A stretch of 30,257 nucleotides of DNA from Thoreauomyces humboldtii (lineage: Eukaryota; Chytridiomycota; Chytridiomycetes; Spizellomycetales; Powellomycetaceae). Position 1 is the stretch's first letter. Every line of letters begins with the position of its first letter. Below, piece after piece: positions 9,538 through 21,475 of the stretch. Location of the stretch: contig JADGJA010000209.1 of the NCBI GenBank assembly GCA_027596035.1, forward strand, positions 1 through 30,257. Direction: 5' to 3'. Both the position numbers and the translations under genes were made by a program. The notes beneath the pieces are model-generated. The model was not told where the DNA came from. It saw only the letters and a program-made list of their open reading frames with translations, and searched no databases.

Positions 9538-10108
9538 TATATCGTTGTCGCTCCTTCAGCATCACCTCCTCCCTCGTTCGACAGAGGCCACACCGAATGT
9601 CCAACGCGCGTCGGCTCCGCGTTCTGGAGAACGATCGGTCCGTGCGGTGACCCGCCCCGTCTCATCTGCATCCTCTGGCCTTCCTCCTGTGCCAGGTCGC
9701 TCCTTCATATAGTGTCTTCTTGCTTTTTGCTTCCTCGTTTTTTTTAATGCACAGTTCTCAGGACGTTTTATCTGCAGGAAAGCCTAATGAGGTTGTCGCT
9801 GTCTTCAAGGGTATATGCGGACTGCTGCTTCTCATTATATCTGTGAGCGAAGAGCTAGCCGGCAACGCGTCAGTTTTCGAAGTCCGCCTGTTCTTTCAGC
9901 CTGCGGTGAAAGTCTCCAGGTCGGAGATTTCGCGTCGTGAAACTGAAGGACTCATTTCCACCATATATTCCAAGCGCTCATGAGCTCGTGCAAGGCTTGA
10001 GACTCGATCGCTTTCCTCCGCCAAATTCGTGTGGTCAGTTCCGCTCCTTGGACAGTCTGCGCAGAACCACAGATCTTTCCCAATCGCACGCTTGAGCTCC
10101 ACAAGGGC
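9538..10108. other. Intergenic region between the trehalose gene and the PTPDC1-like gene
   Basis: A 571-bp interval with pyrimidine-rich stretches and no recognised gene. The in-frame stop at 9998 upstream of the phosphatase start means its first ATG is at 10109. Confidence 0.4.
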
Positions 10109-12745
10109 ATGAGCGCCATACATTGCTTCTTCTGCGGAGGGAAAGACTGCAAGTGGGAGAATTGGAAGCCATGGGCTGAAAAGACCAAAACAAATGCTGT
10201 CGACGGGCTTTATTCCAACTGGTCAGTGGAAAGCAACGATAAAAGTAAACGTACGATTCAAGATCTACTAACATTCTATCCCAGGATAACCCCAAAGATA
10301 TTAGCCATGCAGCGACCATCAACACGCCTTATTCAGGAGTATGCTCTTACCGACAAGTTCCGTGAGCTCGGTGTGGGCTCTATCTTCAACCTGGAAGAGT
10401 TTGGCGAGCATGCGTCATGTGGCGACGGCATCGAGGCTAGCAGCGGCTTTTCGTACCTTCCCGAGACGTGGATGGATGCAGGAGGTGGGCCATACTGGGC
10501 ACTTCTTCGAGTTTCATGCTGAACCGCACCTAAGCATACTTTTTTCGATAGTGTTTTACTACAACTTTGGATGGTAAGCATGTTTATGAGCCAAGCAGCT
10601 CCATTGCCTACATAGGCAATGATTGAAGGGCTCCCTTGACTATTACTGAAGCTTTCTTGCACTCATAGGCAGGATATGGTATGATGAGCACTACATACAG
10701 CCCGCCCATGCCACAGCCAACCTTCCCGCTATCCAGAATGTCCCAGATTTCAGCCATATGCTAAGCATAGCGCAGGTCATGGCATATGCCCTTGAAGACG
10801 GATCGAAGGTAAAAACATCATGAAGGAGATCACGCGATGCAGTGCTCTTTCGCTCATTTTCGTGTCAGTGTTGTTGAGCCTTTTCTATCTCTTTTATCTC
10901 TCCCTGGACGCGCTCCATTAGATAGCAGTTCATTGTCATGCTGGGCTAGGTATGCTCGTAAACTGTCTGTCATCAGCCAAGAATCCTCGCTGACATTCGG
11001 CGCCAAAATGAGGACGCACCGGGCTTTCCATCGCATGCTACCTGGTCTATGGTCTGAATATGGAAAGCATGAAGGCACGCCTGTTGATTGCTTTATGACC
11101 ATCCGGCTAGATGCTAACGCTGTATTGCTCTCAGGCCATTGATCTCGTGCGAACACAACGTCCTCTTTCTGTCCAAACTCGCAAACAAGCCTTGTTTGTA
11201 CAGCAGTTTGAAGAGTACATCAAGCCCTTCAAGGTTTACTTCCCGGGCATTTGTGCTCGCGGCACTACAGAATACTCTTCGGTGGAACTGCTGGATCTCG
11301 ACTCGATTCTGCAGAATCAACGACGTTTTTTTCACGGGACAGAACAGCGTGATCTACGATATGTTCCCAAGGTATGAAGACACGGGGCAAGACAGTCTTC
11401 TTTTGATCGTTTATCTGATGACAGTGATATAGATTGTGGCAGTTATCGTAGCAAGGCTGAACGCTTTGGCTCAGATCCAAACCGGAGACGCGGGGAATGC
11501 ATTTGCCGCACAGGTCATCGCTGGTTTTGCCGAGTTCGGGGGCGTTGCCCCGATGCCAGAATCTTGGATTAATCTTCAGGTAATGCGAACGCATGTTGCT
11601 AGGTTCTAGTCATGGTTTAATGAAACCGTCTTGCTTCATTTTACATTTAGGGAGAGATTAACGCCGGTCATTGGACAGCGATTTCCTTGCAGGACGATGT
11701 GCTGACTTTGGTCAATCTCCTCCTTTATTGGGTCATTACCCTGCAGGTCGGCTCAAAATGGTGATACAGCCTGAAGGGTCATTACTGATGCCTCTCAAAT
11801 ACAGATTCCTCTGATCACAGACGAGCAACTCGGTGCTCTACGAAGTCGCGCGACTCCGGCGGCACGCTTGCAAGGCCTGGAGCGGGGAGTCCTTTACACA
11901 GTCAACGTTATACTGGATGCTCTGCGCAAGGTAATTTAAAGTTGCAAAAGGCGATGGTATGCAAGTCTCAATCAAAATCTTTCTAGGCGGGATCTCCCTG
12001 CCCGAACTCGCTTCGCACGGGGGCCATTAAGACACTCGCCCGCCTGCTAACAAGCCATCGAACAACAATTACCCACCCATACGTGCCTCATCTCATCTAT
12101 GGCAAGGACGTGGTCCCGCCCCTCCCCAATCAGTGGAAGGGATGGGGAGTTCGGGAGGGCCACAGTCGTGCCACTTCCAATGCACCGCCGCCTCCGCTCC
12201 CACCTCGTCCCACAACGGACAATACGGATGAGCTAGAAGCATTCCTGCTCTTTCTCTGCACCGAGTGCGCGTGCGGGTGCGATGGAAGACCCGTTTCCGT
12301 CCATACTGGTGCCAATGCGACTGGATCCATGCACTCGGCATCCGAAACTCCTCTAGCGCTTCTGGACGATCTGCTTCCTCGCACTCCAGACGAAGAACTC
12401 ACCTTGTCGCGCATGATGCAGCATAGGGCTTCAATGACCAGTGTTGCGAGCCTTGCTCAACAACGCGTCGGCAGATCAACTGAGGCCCTTCCGGCCCCGC
12501 TGACGTCCACGCAATCGTCGTCCTACTGGGCAAAGGTTCTCGTCTTCATTGACTTGCTGGACACAGACTTTGCGGAAGACGAGATGAAGGACCTACGAAG
12601 GATGTGCATGCTAAGATGCGATGCTCTGGAAATTGCTTACGAAGCTTACGGGGATGCTGCATCTGCTTCCGCCTCGGATGGCCACGAAAGAAGATACCAG
12701 AAGTTTATAAGAGCTGCCAAGGATCTTGTAGGCCAAATCCCTTAA
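10109..12745 (+). CDS. PTPDC1: PTPDC1-like protein tyrosine phosphatase (cilia/centrosome-associated family)
   Basis: Eleven exons (10109..10221, 10285..10484, 10552..10573, 10673..10808, 10922..10949, 11013..11074, 11135..11371, 11433..11579, 11651..11746, 11805..11930, 11987..12745) give 641 aa. The N-terminus has CFFCGGKDCKWEN, matching the Cys motif before the animal PTPDC1 catalytic domain. YSNWITPKILAMQRPST, GEHASCG and FYYNFGW follow. The active site is HCHAGLGRTG (C162, R168), with D116 in WYDE a candidate general acid. RPLSVQTR and LLxG-like HGTEQRDLRYVPK continue the family match, and the C-terminal helical region (VITLQIPLITDEQL) also aligns. Animal PTPDC1 is linked to centrosomes and cilium length; that role here is inferred. 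The intron at 11075..11134 has a GC donor. The stop lies 32 bp from the facing BBOF1 stop. Confidence 0.88.
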
Positions 12746-12777
12746 TCCAGGCTAGATTCAAATATGTCATTGTTACA

Positions 12778-15172
12778 TTATGTCCATCCTACAGCGACTG
12801 GCAAAGCCTGTTGATCGAAACCGTTGCGCTCACTCCACGTTTCATCCTCCGGATCGTCGTCAAACCCTATGTCAACCTCCCTCCCTTGAATAGCCTCGTC
12901 TTCCCTGAAGTCATTTGCACCAATCTCCTCGGCCCCGGTTTCGCTTTCGGCGCGTATACCTGCATCCTCAGTTGGGGCAGCGGCCTCTGCGAACTCGCCG
13001 CCAGCCTTCCCTACAAGCGACATCCCGTTCATCCGCGCAAAGAGAAGACGCATGATCTTCTCCTTGTCTTCCCACGACAACTCCGATAGCTCGACCTTTG
13101 ACGAGGCTGGGAGTGGTGAAGTACTCGCTGGCATAACGACTGAGGTCTGAGGAAGTCCCGAAACGGTTCCCGGAACCGGAAGTGCGGTATTAGCAGCTGC
13201 GGAGGTACTGGAGGGGAGGCCCCTACTTGTTAGGATCTGCAAAATTGTCGAATAACGTGAGTGCGACGATGGCGGAGTAGTCGCTAAGCCGAGAGTAGTC
13301 TTACGGCCTTCATTCGCCGATTGTATTCCTGTTGAGCGGCCTTTCTGGCCGCTTCTTTTTCCTCATGGATCTCCCCTCGAACATGGTCTAGCGCATCCAT
13401 GAAGAATCTCTCCAGATCGGTCCTTTGATCAAGGATGTGCTGTGCAAGTCGCTATAACGTTACGGATAACTATTAGCTAGGTGCTGCTTTCAAGGACCCA
13501 CCAATGCAAGATGTTCTGGTAATACCTTGATATGTCGGGTTTCCTTGGACTTTCGAGTCAACCCTTCGTTAAGTTTGCTGGCAATTTTTCGCACCTCATC
13601 CAGTTCCCGCTTAGCCAGCCGTCCCATCATGTCACGCTCATGCTCGAACTCCCGGACCACATGCGAGAGCGTATGTTCCATGCTTTGAATCTTGAGCTTG
13701 AGCTCTTTAATCTATGCGAATCCTAGAAGTCAATGATATGGAAAACGACAACCTCATCATGTATCATAGTTGTATCTACCTCTCGAGCTTGCTGCTTCGT
13801 TTGAGTAATCTTCTCCTTGACGATCACATCATGCAGGTTCTTTTCGTCCAACAGCTGCCGATTGACCAGTACGAGCTCGGCGTTTGTCTTTGCCATTTCT
13901 TCACCCTCCTGGACATGATATTGAAGCGCTTCGCTGATGCGTATGTTCTGTCGAAACACTTCCTTCTCAGTCTCCTTGAGGTTAGCCACGGCCTCTTTGT
14001 GTGCCTTTGTGGCCAGTTCGCTGATTTTTCGGTTGGCTTCCTTCTGGAGACGGATCTTCTCTTCAAAAAACTTGCGTTCCATCCGAGCAACCGTCTCGCT
14101 GTGGCGTCGCTCCGTATCCGTCATCAGCTGTCGTTGTTGGTCGAGCTCCTTGATAAGATCGTGTCTCTTTTTCTTAGTTTGGAAAGGAAGAGTTTAACGG
14201 GACTTCCATGACAACTTGTAGGCATCGCCCTCCTGCACAAACTTACTCGAAAATCCTTGATGACCGAGAATTCCTGCTGCATCACATTACATGCCGCTTC
14301 CTTCTCCGTGACAATCACACTCATATCTGTCGAAGAACGTCAGATATATCTCCAGTCTGGGGTCCTCCATGATATTGCCTTCTCGCACCAGAGATTTTCC
14401 TCTCATATTCCTCAACGACGTTGTCCCGCTCCTCTCTCGTGCGCTGGGCCTCGTCTTCGATCTGCTGTCGGAGGTCCTTGATACGTGTCTCCCGTTTTTC
14501 GTTCTCTCGGTGCAGAGCTGCTATCACTTCCAGCTAAACAAATCAGGGGAAATATCCGGCTCAAATTGAGTCCTGGGAGCCCAGTGAAGGACTGGTTGTG
14601 ACCAGCTTGCAAATCCAACTCTGTCCAGCACTCACGGCATCCTTTTCCTGTTGCTGACACGCTTCTTGCAAATCCTCGTTGGTGTGCACACTGACAAAAC
14701 CATCGGGAGGGGCATGCTTGTTAGCTGTTCACATGTGCGTACTCATAAGCCGGACGAAGAACAACACGGGAAACTCACAGTCCCGTCATTCTCTCTCGAT
14801 ACGAGTCCAAGGACTTGCTTGTTGCCACCAGCCTGCGCCCGTCAACAAGAGACTAGAGATCAGTCGGGTATCCACAGATCTCATTCAGATGATCTTTGTC
14901 CCCTCCTTGCGTTCATCGGGCCTGAAACCAAGGCCATGTGCAAGCGCCCGAAGACAAAAAAATGCCGAAAGCGTTACCTACGTCTGCTCCAAAACATATT
15001 CCCGTGCAGGAATCAGTTCTCCCTTCTCGTTCATTGCCATATCTTTTGGTATCGCTGATGCTTTTTTGGATTTGCCCTTCTTCTTCTTCTTGTCTCGAGA
15101 TTTCGATCGCCCTCCTGTCGTTGATTCTGCTGTCTTTGCGGCCGCGCGGCCGCGTTCGGGAGAGGCTGCCAT
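12778..15172 (-). CDS. BBOF1: Basal body-orientation factor 1 (BBOF1/CCDC176) homologue
   Basis: Nine exons on minus (15172..14982, 14832..14779, 14690..14636, 14533..14389, 14326..14247, 14172..13780, 13711..13526, 13451..13305, 13236..12778) join in frame to give 569 aa; animal BBOF1 is about 530 aa. The N-terminus has a Lys-rich block (SRDKKKKKGKSKK) typical of the family. The body is coiled coil: TNEDLQEACQQQEKDA, DTERRHSETVARMERKFFEEK, AHKEAVANL and VVKEKIxQ-like VIVKEKITQ match in order. QRTDLERFFMDALDHV and the C-terminal signature LSWEDKEKIMRLLFARMNG are highly characteristic. The protein aligns and maintains basal bodies in ciliated animal cells. Here it probably acts at the zoospore kinetosome. 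It is convergent with the PTPDC1-like gene. Confidence 0.9.
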
Positions 15173-15496
15173 TCTCTGAAGTTTTCTTTTTTGTGTCAAC
15201 CTTTCGCAGCCACTTGATGCTCTGTTACGATTGCGGGGTGAACGCAAGAGATAGGATTGATGCTGCTTTGCTGCTTGGTTTGAAATGTACGAATCACCAG
15301 TTCGTTTACGTCGAAGCCATCGGAAGGTTCGCTGTCGGAGCGCGCTTACGCGGCAATCGAAAAACGGCATGCCGCCTCAGACCAGCCATGCCGCATTCCA
15401 GATTTACGTGTACTGTATTTGTGCGAAAGAATAGCAGAACGGAAAAACACCACACCAAGACCGGCAAGGGAAAAAAAAGAAAGTAACCCCGAACGC
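15173..15496. other. Upstream region of BBOF1
   Basis: A 324-bp interval between the BBOF1 start (minus) and the end of the broken nucleoporin frame on the same strand. No gene was recognised. It should hold the BBOF1 promoter. Confidence 0.35.
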
Positions 15497-16497
15497 TCAT
15501 CCCCCATGACTGCCAAAGCTGCCAAACTTGTCAGGTTGCGGCTGTGGTTGACCGAAGAGGCTGCTTCCGCTGCCAAATACTGACTGCGCTGGTTAAGCAG
15601 ATTGCTGCGTTCCAAATGAGCCAAAGCCAGGAGGTCACTGCTGTACGTGAGAACAATGGGAACATGCTTTGTCGGTGGGTTATCTGGAGCCAAAGTATCC
15701 TCGCTGGTGTTGTCGATGGCACTGTCAGTTGTGTCAGTTTAGCACTGTCCCAGTGAAGTTGAGGCAAGACCGCGCAAACTTACTCGATTTGACCGCCGCC
15801 AGCGGCAAAACAGTCTTGGCTTTTGTGAAACTGATAATCTGGACGGTGCCATCTTCCAAAAGAACGGCAGCAGTGTCGGGGGATTCGCCAGGGTTGGGCA
15901 AGATCCCGGAGCCGGACCGCTGAGCAAGAACTGCTTCAACAGCGTAGGTGACTTTCCCTGCCCAGCTGGCTTCAAATCATACAAGGACAATATGCCTGCG
16001 GCGGTGCCAACAACGATGACCAGTTCTAAGTTTCACGTGATGAACGCGTCCATCGGTAATAGCGACCTCGATCAGGTTGGGCAAGTGAACTTTCGTGTTT
16101 TTGACCGCGTCTTCGAGTGCTGTCCTGACGTCCTTTAGATATGCAAACGCAAAACCTGGACAAGTAACCGACAGCTTGGCCGAATCGGGTGGCAGAAGGG
16201 TCTCAGAAAGCGATGCTCCCGCCCGGGCTCATGTGGTACCTTTGGTTGTCCCGCAAACAACATAGCCGTACAGCGACGAGGCTGAAAGCAGCGCCGCATG
16301 GACGGGCGTGTCAAGGAGTTCCGAGACATTTAATTTTGCCTCTACCAGGAGCGCTTTGAGTTGGAGTGACTGTAAGAAAGACAGAGCAGGTTAAGGTTCG
16401 GAGGTCAGACGTGGCTACAGGAACATGCCTGAGGTCAGACGCAGCAGTTTGAGCCTACCTCCCACTCAATCTCTGGGGCCTCTATTTCAGCATTCAT
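15497..16497 (-). pseudogene. Broken Nup159/Nup214-like nucleoporin (beta-propeller start plus FG-repeat end)
   Basis: Minus strand. Exon 1 (16497..16459), exon 2 (16369..16240) and exon 3 (from 16155) encode a start resembling the Nup214/Nup159 beta-propeller: SLQLKALL, then LLSASSLYGYVVCGTTKG. The next blade (VIVVGTAAGILSLYDLK) lies one frame over. It is reached only by an extra base near 16031-16033, and the frame returns through a missing base near 15953-15958 (VLLEDGTVQIISF). A donor at 15783 follows after about 160 residues, far short of a full propeller. About 130 nt at the end encode six Phe-Gly dipeptides (GFGSFG, SVFGSGSSLFG, KFGSFG) but contain an in-frame TAA at 15595..15593. A full family member would exceed 1000 aa. 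A decayed or internally deleted gene is likeliest; assembly error is the alternative. Confidence 0.62.
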
Positions 16498-16776
16498 GTC
16501 GTTACGTCTGTTGACTAAATTTGATGGGTGGAAAGCCTGCAAGGACGGACAGACGGACAGATCGAGAAAACTCGGCGACTGTCCGACTGTCTGGACGGCT
16601 AAGGCAGTCGTCAATCCCACCCTCGTCAGTCCCTCCGTCCTGCTGCGTAGCATTGGCAAGGAGAAGCCACTCGCTCGGTCGCTCCTACCTCTGTACGTCA
16701 GTTGTACGTAGCCAACGTCCGGCCTTCTGAACCAGAGCTCCGTCTAGAAGCTGCAGAAGCACCGGGTGCATACAGA
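16498..16776. promoter_or_regulatory. Divergent upstream region, nucleoporin remnant / MSH6
   Basis: A 279-bp interval between opposing starts. It contains a short gacg/gaca-type repeat (ggacggacagacggacag, 16543-16560). An in-frame upstream ATG for MSH6 exists at 16702, but the start at 16777 places the PIP box near the N-terminus as usual. Confidence 0.35.
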
Positions 16777-19700
16777 ATGCCTGCCCACAGCCAAACCCCA
16801 AGCAGGAAGCAGTCTTTCACTCCGAAGACGCCGAAATCGCAGCAGACGACGTTGACCAGTTTCTTCTCCCTACCGCGAAATCAAGTTGCGACGCCCACCC
16901 AAGCTAAAGGTACTCGATTTAAGGGTTGACGACAATCTCCGCCTCGATCTTCCCCTATTACTGCTAATCACCGTTACTTAGTTGCCTCCCCAGTAGCCAT
17001 CGATTCTCCTTTGACTAGAGAAGATCAACATGACCTACGTCTGATGGAACTCGCCCAGCAAAACGAGAAGATCTGGACGACACCGTCTCTGCTGCAACCT
17101 CGCCCAGAGTCCACCATTTCTGCCTCGGGCTTGTGCTCACCTTCCGTTGCTGTGGCTATCGAAACCGGATCTGATGATGATGTGCCTCTCGTCCGGAGGA
17201 GGTTGAGGAAGCGAGGGAAGGCTGCTTACATTGAATCCGACGAAGGGGAGAACGAGAACCTTGTCCTTGATGATCAAGTGCCGGAGCGGCCGTCATCTGC
17301 CAAGCGCCCGCGGACGCGAAAAGCCGATGACGATTGGGAAGTCACACCGGAAGATGTTGCGGAGCTTGATCTGATGGAAATAGAAGATGCAAGTTGCACG
17401 ATGGACAGAAAGAACGCCATGGCTACGCCCACAGCCCGCTCAAAGATTGCACATCTGGAACGACGGTCGGCGTCCTCTCCCCTTTCAGCAACAACACCCA
17501 ACACCTTCCGGACCAGCTTCGCGGCCAGTATGGATTCTACCGAGAAGCAAACGAGGGTCCAGAAGTTCAAGGAGAAAAACGAGGGCCGTTACGCTTGGCT
17601 TTTGGACGTGAAAGACGAGGAAGGTCGGCGTCCTGGCGAGGAAGGCTACGATTCAAGAACCCTGTTCATCCCGGGAACGGCGTGGCGATCTTTCACTCCG
17701 TTCGAGAAACAGTTCTGGGAGATTAAGTGCAAGCATTGGTCCACGGTCGTGTTCTTCAAGAAAGGCAAGTTCTTCGAGCTTTACGAGAAAGACGCCGACA
17801 TCGGTCACCAGCACTTTGATCTGAAGATGACCGATCGCACGAACATGCGGATGGTTGGTGTCCCGGAAAGCTCTTTCGATCACTGGGCTGCCCAGTTCTT
17901 GGCAAAAGGTTACAGGGTCGCGAAGGTGGATCAGACCGAGAACGCGGTCGGCAAGGCCATGCGCGATAGGGAGGAGAAAGGGTCAAAACCAAAGGACAAG
18001 ATCATCAACCGGGAGCTTACTTGTATCCTCACTACTGGCACATTGATCGACTCCGGGCTGCTTACGAACGACATGGGCACATACTGCATGGCTATCAAAG
18101 AAGTGCAAAGGTCCGATAGTCATCCACCTTCTTTTGGTGTGGCTTTCGTCGATACTGCAACCGCCGAGTTCTCCCTGTGTGCATTTGATGACGATATGGA
18201 ACGGACACAGCTGGAGACTTTGATCATGCAACTGAAGCCCAAGGAGCTGGTGCTCGAGAAAGGATGTTTCAGCAAAGCCTCTGTCAAACTTGTGAAAAAC
18301 AGCCTCGGCGATCTTGACATCAATTATCTAGTTCCTGGCTCAGAATTCTGGACTGCCGAAAGAGCCGAGCAAGAGCTGGAGAATTGCAAGTATTTTGTCG
18401 ATTTATCGCGATCTGACGCCACCTCTCAGTGGCCCTCGGTGCTTCGAGAGGCAGAGCCTCATGCGCTGGAAGCATTCGGAGGGCTACTCTGGTATCTTCG
18501 TAGTCTCATGATAGACAAGCAGCTTGTGTCTGCAAAGAATTTCCGCGCATACGACCCTATTCGTCACGCTGGGGCCTTGATTCTGGACGGACAGACGCTC
18601 CTCAATCTGGAGATTTTCCAAAATACTTACGATGGTTCCGATCGTGGTACGCTGCACAACCTGCTCAATCACGCCGTGACTCCATTTGGCAAGCGATTAT
18701 TCAAACGATGGCTTTGCCACCCACTTCGCTCTATACCGGAAATAAATGAGAGGTTAAACGCGGTGGACGATTTGAATAGTATACCCAGCCAGCAGGAGAC
18801 GCTGTATAATATCCTGCGCAAATTGCCTGATCTCGAAAGGTTGATCTCGAGAGTACACGCGGGGTCGGTCCGCGTCAAGGAGTTCCTCACTACGCTTGAC
18901 TCCTTCCAGTCCATCGCCGTGAGTATTGGCGTCGTTTGGCAACACTCTATTTTGATAACCCAGCTAAACCTCCGAACCTCGAGCAGGATCTGATCGAGGA
19001 ATTGGGTCCATTCGTTCCCGCTATGTCCTCCAGGTTACTCAAGAAAATCTTTCAGAATGGCATGCCGAAGTCTTTGTCGGATACCCTGGAGTATTTCGAA
19101 AAGGCCTTCGATCAGAAGCTGGCAGCCGAAACGGACAAGATCGAGCTTCATGCTGGATATGATGCCCAATTTGATCAGGCTTGCGACGCTGTTCAGGACA
19201 TCGAGAATCTGCTTGAACAGCATAAGAAAGAATGGGAGAAGAAACTCAAGTAGGGTTTAGCGAGCTTCGTAAGCTTTGATTCAATGTTGCTTGCTCACTC
19301 CCTGGCACTTGCTTCAAGGTGTAAAATTACGTTCAAGGATATGGGCAAGGTATGCTAATGAAAATATCTTGATGAGAAATATATCTCTGACAAACCTTGT
19401 CTTACAGGAACTTTTCCAAATGGAGATCTCCAGGAAAGTGGATGTTCCGCGTGACTGGAGCATCAAATCCAAGACAGCGGTGAGGAGTGTCAGAATCTGC
19501 GAAATTGTTTGCAATCTCTTATTCATCATGGTTGAATTCAGGCCGTCAACCGTTGGTGGAGTCCTCGTGCCGAGGAACTGGTGACAGATTTCATGGAAGC
19601 CCGTGAGATAAAGGATGAAGCGCTTCGAAACATCAAATTGAGGCTTTGCCAAAGGTTTGACGAATCATATGAGGACTGGCTCCAACTCGTCCGCAGCATT

Positions 19701-21068
19701 GCAGAATTGGACTGTTTGATGAGCTTGGCAAAATGCCAACAGTCCATCGGAGGTGAGTATCGTGCCCCATCTGGAGCCGTTGCAAGTCCTGACCATGTGC
19801 TTCCTGCGCAGAACCCAGCTGCCGACCCGAGTTCATCGAAGGCGGACCAAGTACGCTGGAAATCGAGGAGATGCGGCATCCATGCATCACAGCTGGGCCG
19901 GGAAGTGATTTCATTCCAAATGACCTCCTTTTTGGAGGGTCCGATAAACCAAACATGATCCTGCTTACCGGACCCAACATGGTATGACGTAACATGTGCG
20001 TGTTTAGCTATATGATCAAATGGAGGGTTTCCTCACCGGTTTCACAAACACCAGGGCGGTAAATCCACACTGCTTCGTCAGGTAAGGCAATATCGCAAAT
20101 CCGAGAATTATAAGATAGCTGACTTCGTTTCCCAGACCTGTATTGCTGTGATAATGGCGCAACTAGGTTGCTACGTACCGGCTCAACGATGTAGGATGAC
20201 GATTTTCGACCGCATCTTTACCCGTCTTGGTAAGAGCCATTCTTGCAATGCTCACTCGCTGGAGTGATTTTTGATGCATGGCGGTTGCAGGCGCCAATGA
20301 CAATATCATGGCGGGACAGTCCACATTCATGGTGGAGCTCGCCGAAACCTGCAAAATTATGAAGGAAGCCACGCCGCATTCTTTGGTCATTCTGGATGAA
20401 CTAGGAAGGGGGACTTCCACTTTTGACGGGTAAAACATGTTTACCCTTTGCCGTACTTCTGAGGCCCTGACACGTTCCGCCATATCTTTCCTATCAGATA
20501 TGCCATTGCCCACGCCGTGCTGTATCATCTGATAACTCACGTTCGTTGCCTTGGACTTTTCAGCACACACTACCGTATGCTAACAAACGAGTACGCCGAT
20601 CATCCACTTATCGCCATGAAGTACATGAGCTTCATGACAGACGAGGAAAAGTGCGTGCGGCGGACGTTTTTCTGTTTACGTTTTCGTTCTCAAAGTTCTG
20701 ATTACATCTATCTTTCTAGACGCGAGGTTACATTCTTGTATAAGCTGACGGACGGCTGCTGTCCCAAGAGCTACGGCATGAACTGTGCAGCCATGGCAGG
20801 CATAGCTCCCGAGATCGTCGACAGGGCAGAAACCATTGCAGCCACCTTCCAACGCACGAAGGAGCTGTCGGAAGAATCCTCCGCAAGGTATGGCGAGGAT
20901 ATCATGCGACACTGATCTCGCTGAAGCTACTCACGCCTGATTATCACCAGACCCGCCAAATCGAGCCTCATGCGTTTGACGAACTTTGCAGTGGCTGTCA
21001 AGGCACTGAATGATCCGGAACGAGCCCCGGAACTCCTCAAAACTCTCCTAAGGGTTATGCGCGCTTGA
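16777..21068 (+). CDS. MSH6: DNA mismatch repair protein MSH6
   Basis: Thirteen exons (16777..16909, 16982..18918, 18987..19249, 19319..19349, 19408..19479, 19542..19752, 19812..19981, 20055..20081, 20136..20229, 20291..20429, 20498..20650, 20720..20887, 20951..21068) give 1171 aa. A PCNA-binding PIP box, QTTLTSFF (23-30), opens the protein. An acidic/basic linker without a PWWP domain follows. The mismatch-binding domain has [14 protein letters not shown] with the Phe-x-Glu reader at F308/E310. Core and clamp regions precede the ATPase: Walker A GPNMGGKST (K942), the [11 protein letters not shown] segment, Walker [14 protein letters not shown] (D1015, E1016) and [11 protein letters not shown]6 pairs with MSH2 to detect base mismatches and small loops in the nucleus. 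Introns crowd the 3' ATPase half. The Walker A lysine lies in a 27-nt exon. Confidence 0.95.
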
Positions 21069-21475
21069 TGATCCTCGAAGTTGACCAAAGCGGTGGTTTT
21101 GACCTTTAACGGCATGTCGTCCTTTCTCTGGAAGAGAGGACCTAGCAGCAGTTGTAGATAGTAGAAACGGGTAGGGCAGAATTTAGAAAGAAGCTTACCG
21201 TAAACAGACTGCTTTGCATGAGAACTAAGCACTTGTCGGACGGAGGTGAACCCCTCATGAAGTCATGTCCGAAAATGGGAACAGCGAAAACAGTGGCGGC
21301 ACAGTCACGAATCGACCTCATTTCGCGTCTTGGTACTTTTCTCCCCCCTTCACTCGGTCCCCTTTCCATTACTTTCGCTGCCCCGTATTCTCCGAGTCAA
21401 CGGGGTATAGGAGGAAGCTAGTTAGATAGTTTGCTCTGAGCGGGGAGTACGCAGTGCTCTTCATCGCCTCCTCAC
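21069..21475. other. Intergenic region between MSH6 and the RecQ gene
   Basis: A 407-bp interval between two genes on the same strand. It holds the MSH6 3' UTR and the RecQ promoter. No gene, repeat or RNA was recognised. Confidence 0.4.

Noticed and set aside
9720..9983. 87-codon plus-strand frame with a hydrophobic start before the phosphatase gene
   Set aside because: Starts at a TTG rather than ATG and has no family signal.
12604..13089. 161-codon plus-strand frame overlapping the 3' ends of the PTPDC1-like and BBOF1 genes
   Set aside because: It is antisense to the BBOF1 C-terminal exon, which carries the diagnostic LSWEDKEKIMRLLFARMNG signature.
13714..14211. 165-codon plus-strand Leu/Ser/Phe-rich frame that could be taken for a membrane protein
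   Set aside because: It is the reverse complement of the BBOF1 coiled-coil exon, whose Glu/Lys codons read as Leu/Phe/Ser on the other strand.
15958..16020. 63-nt GTCATC...GGGCAG interval in the nucleoporin remnant read as an intron
   Set aside because: It would restore one frame, but the interval itself encodes a good beta-propeller strand (VIVVGTAAGILSLYDLK), so two single-base shifts explain it better.
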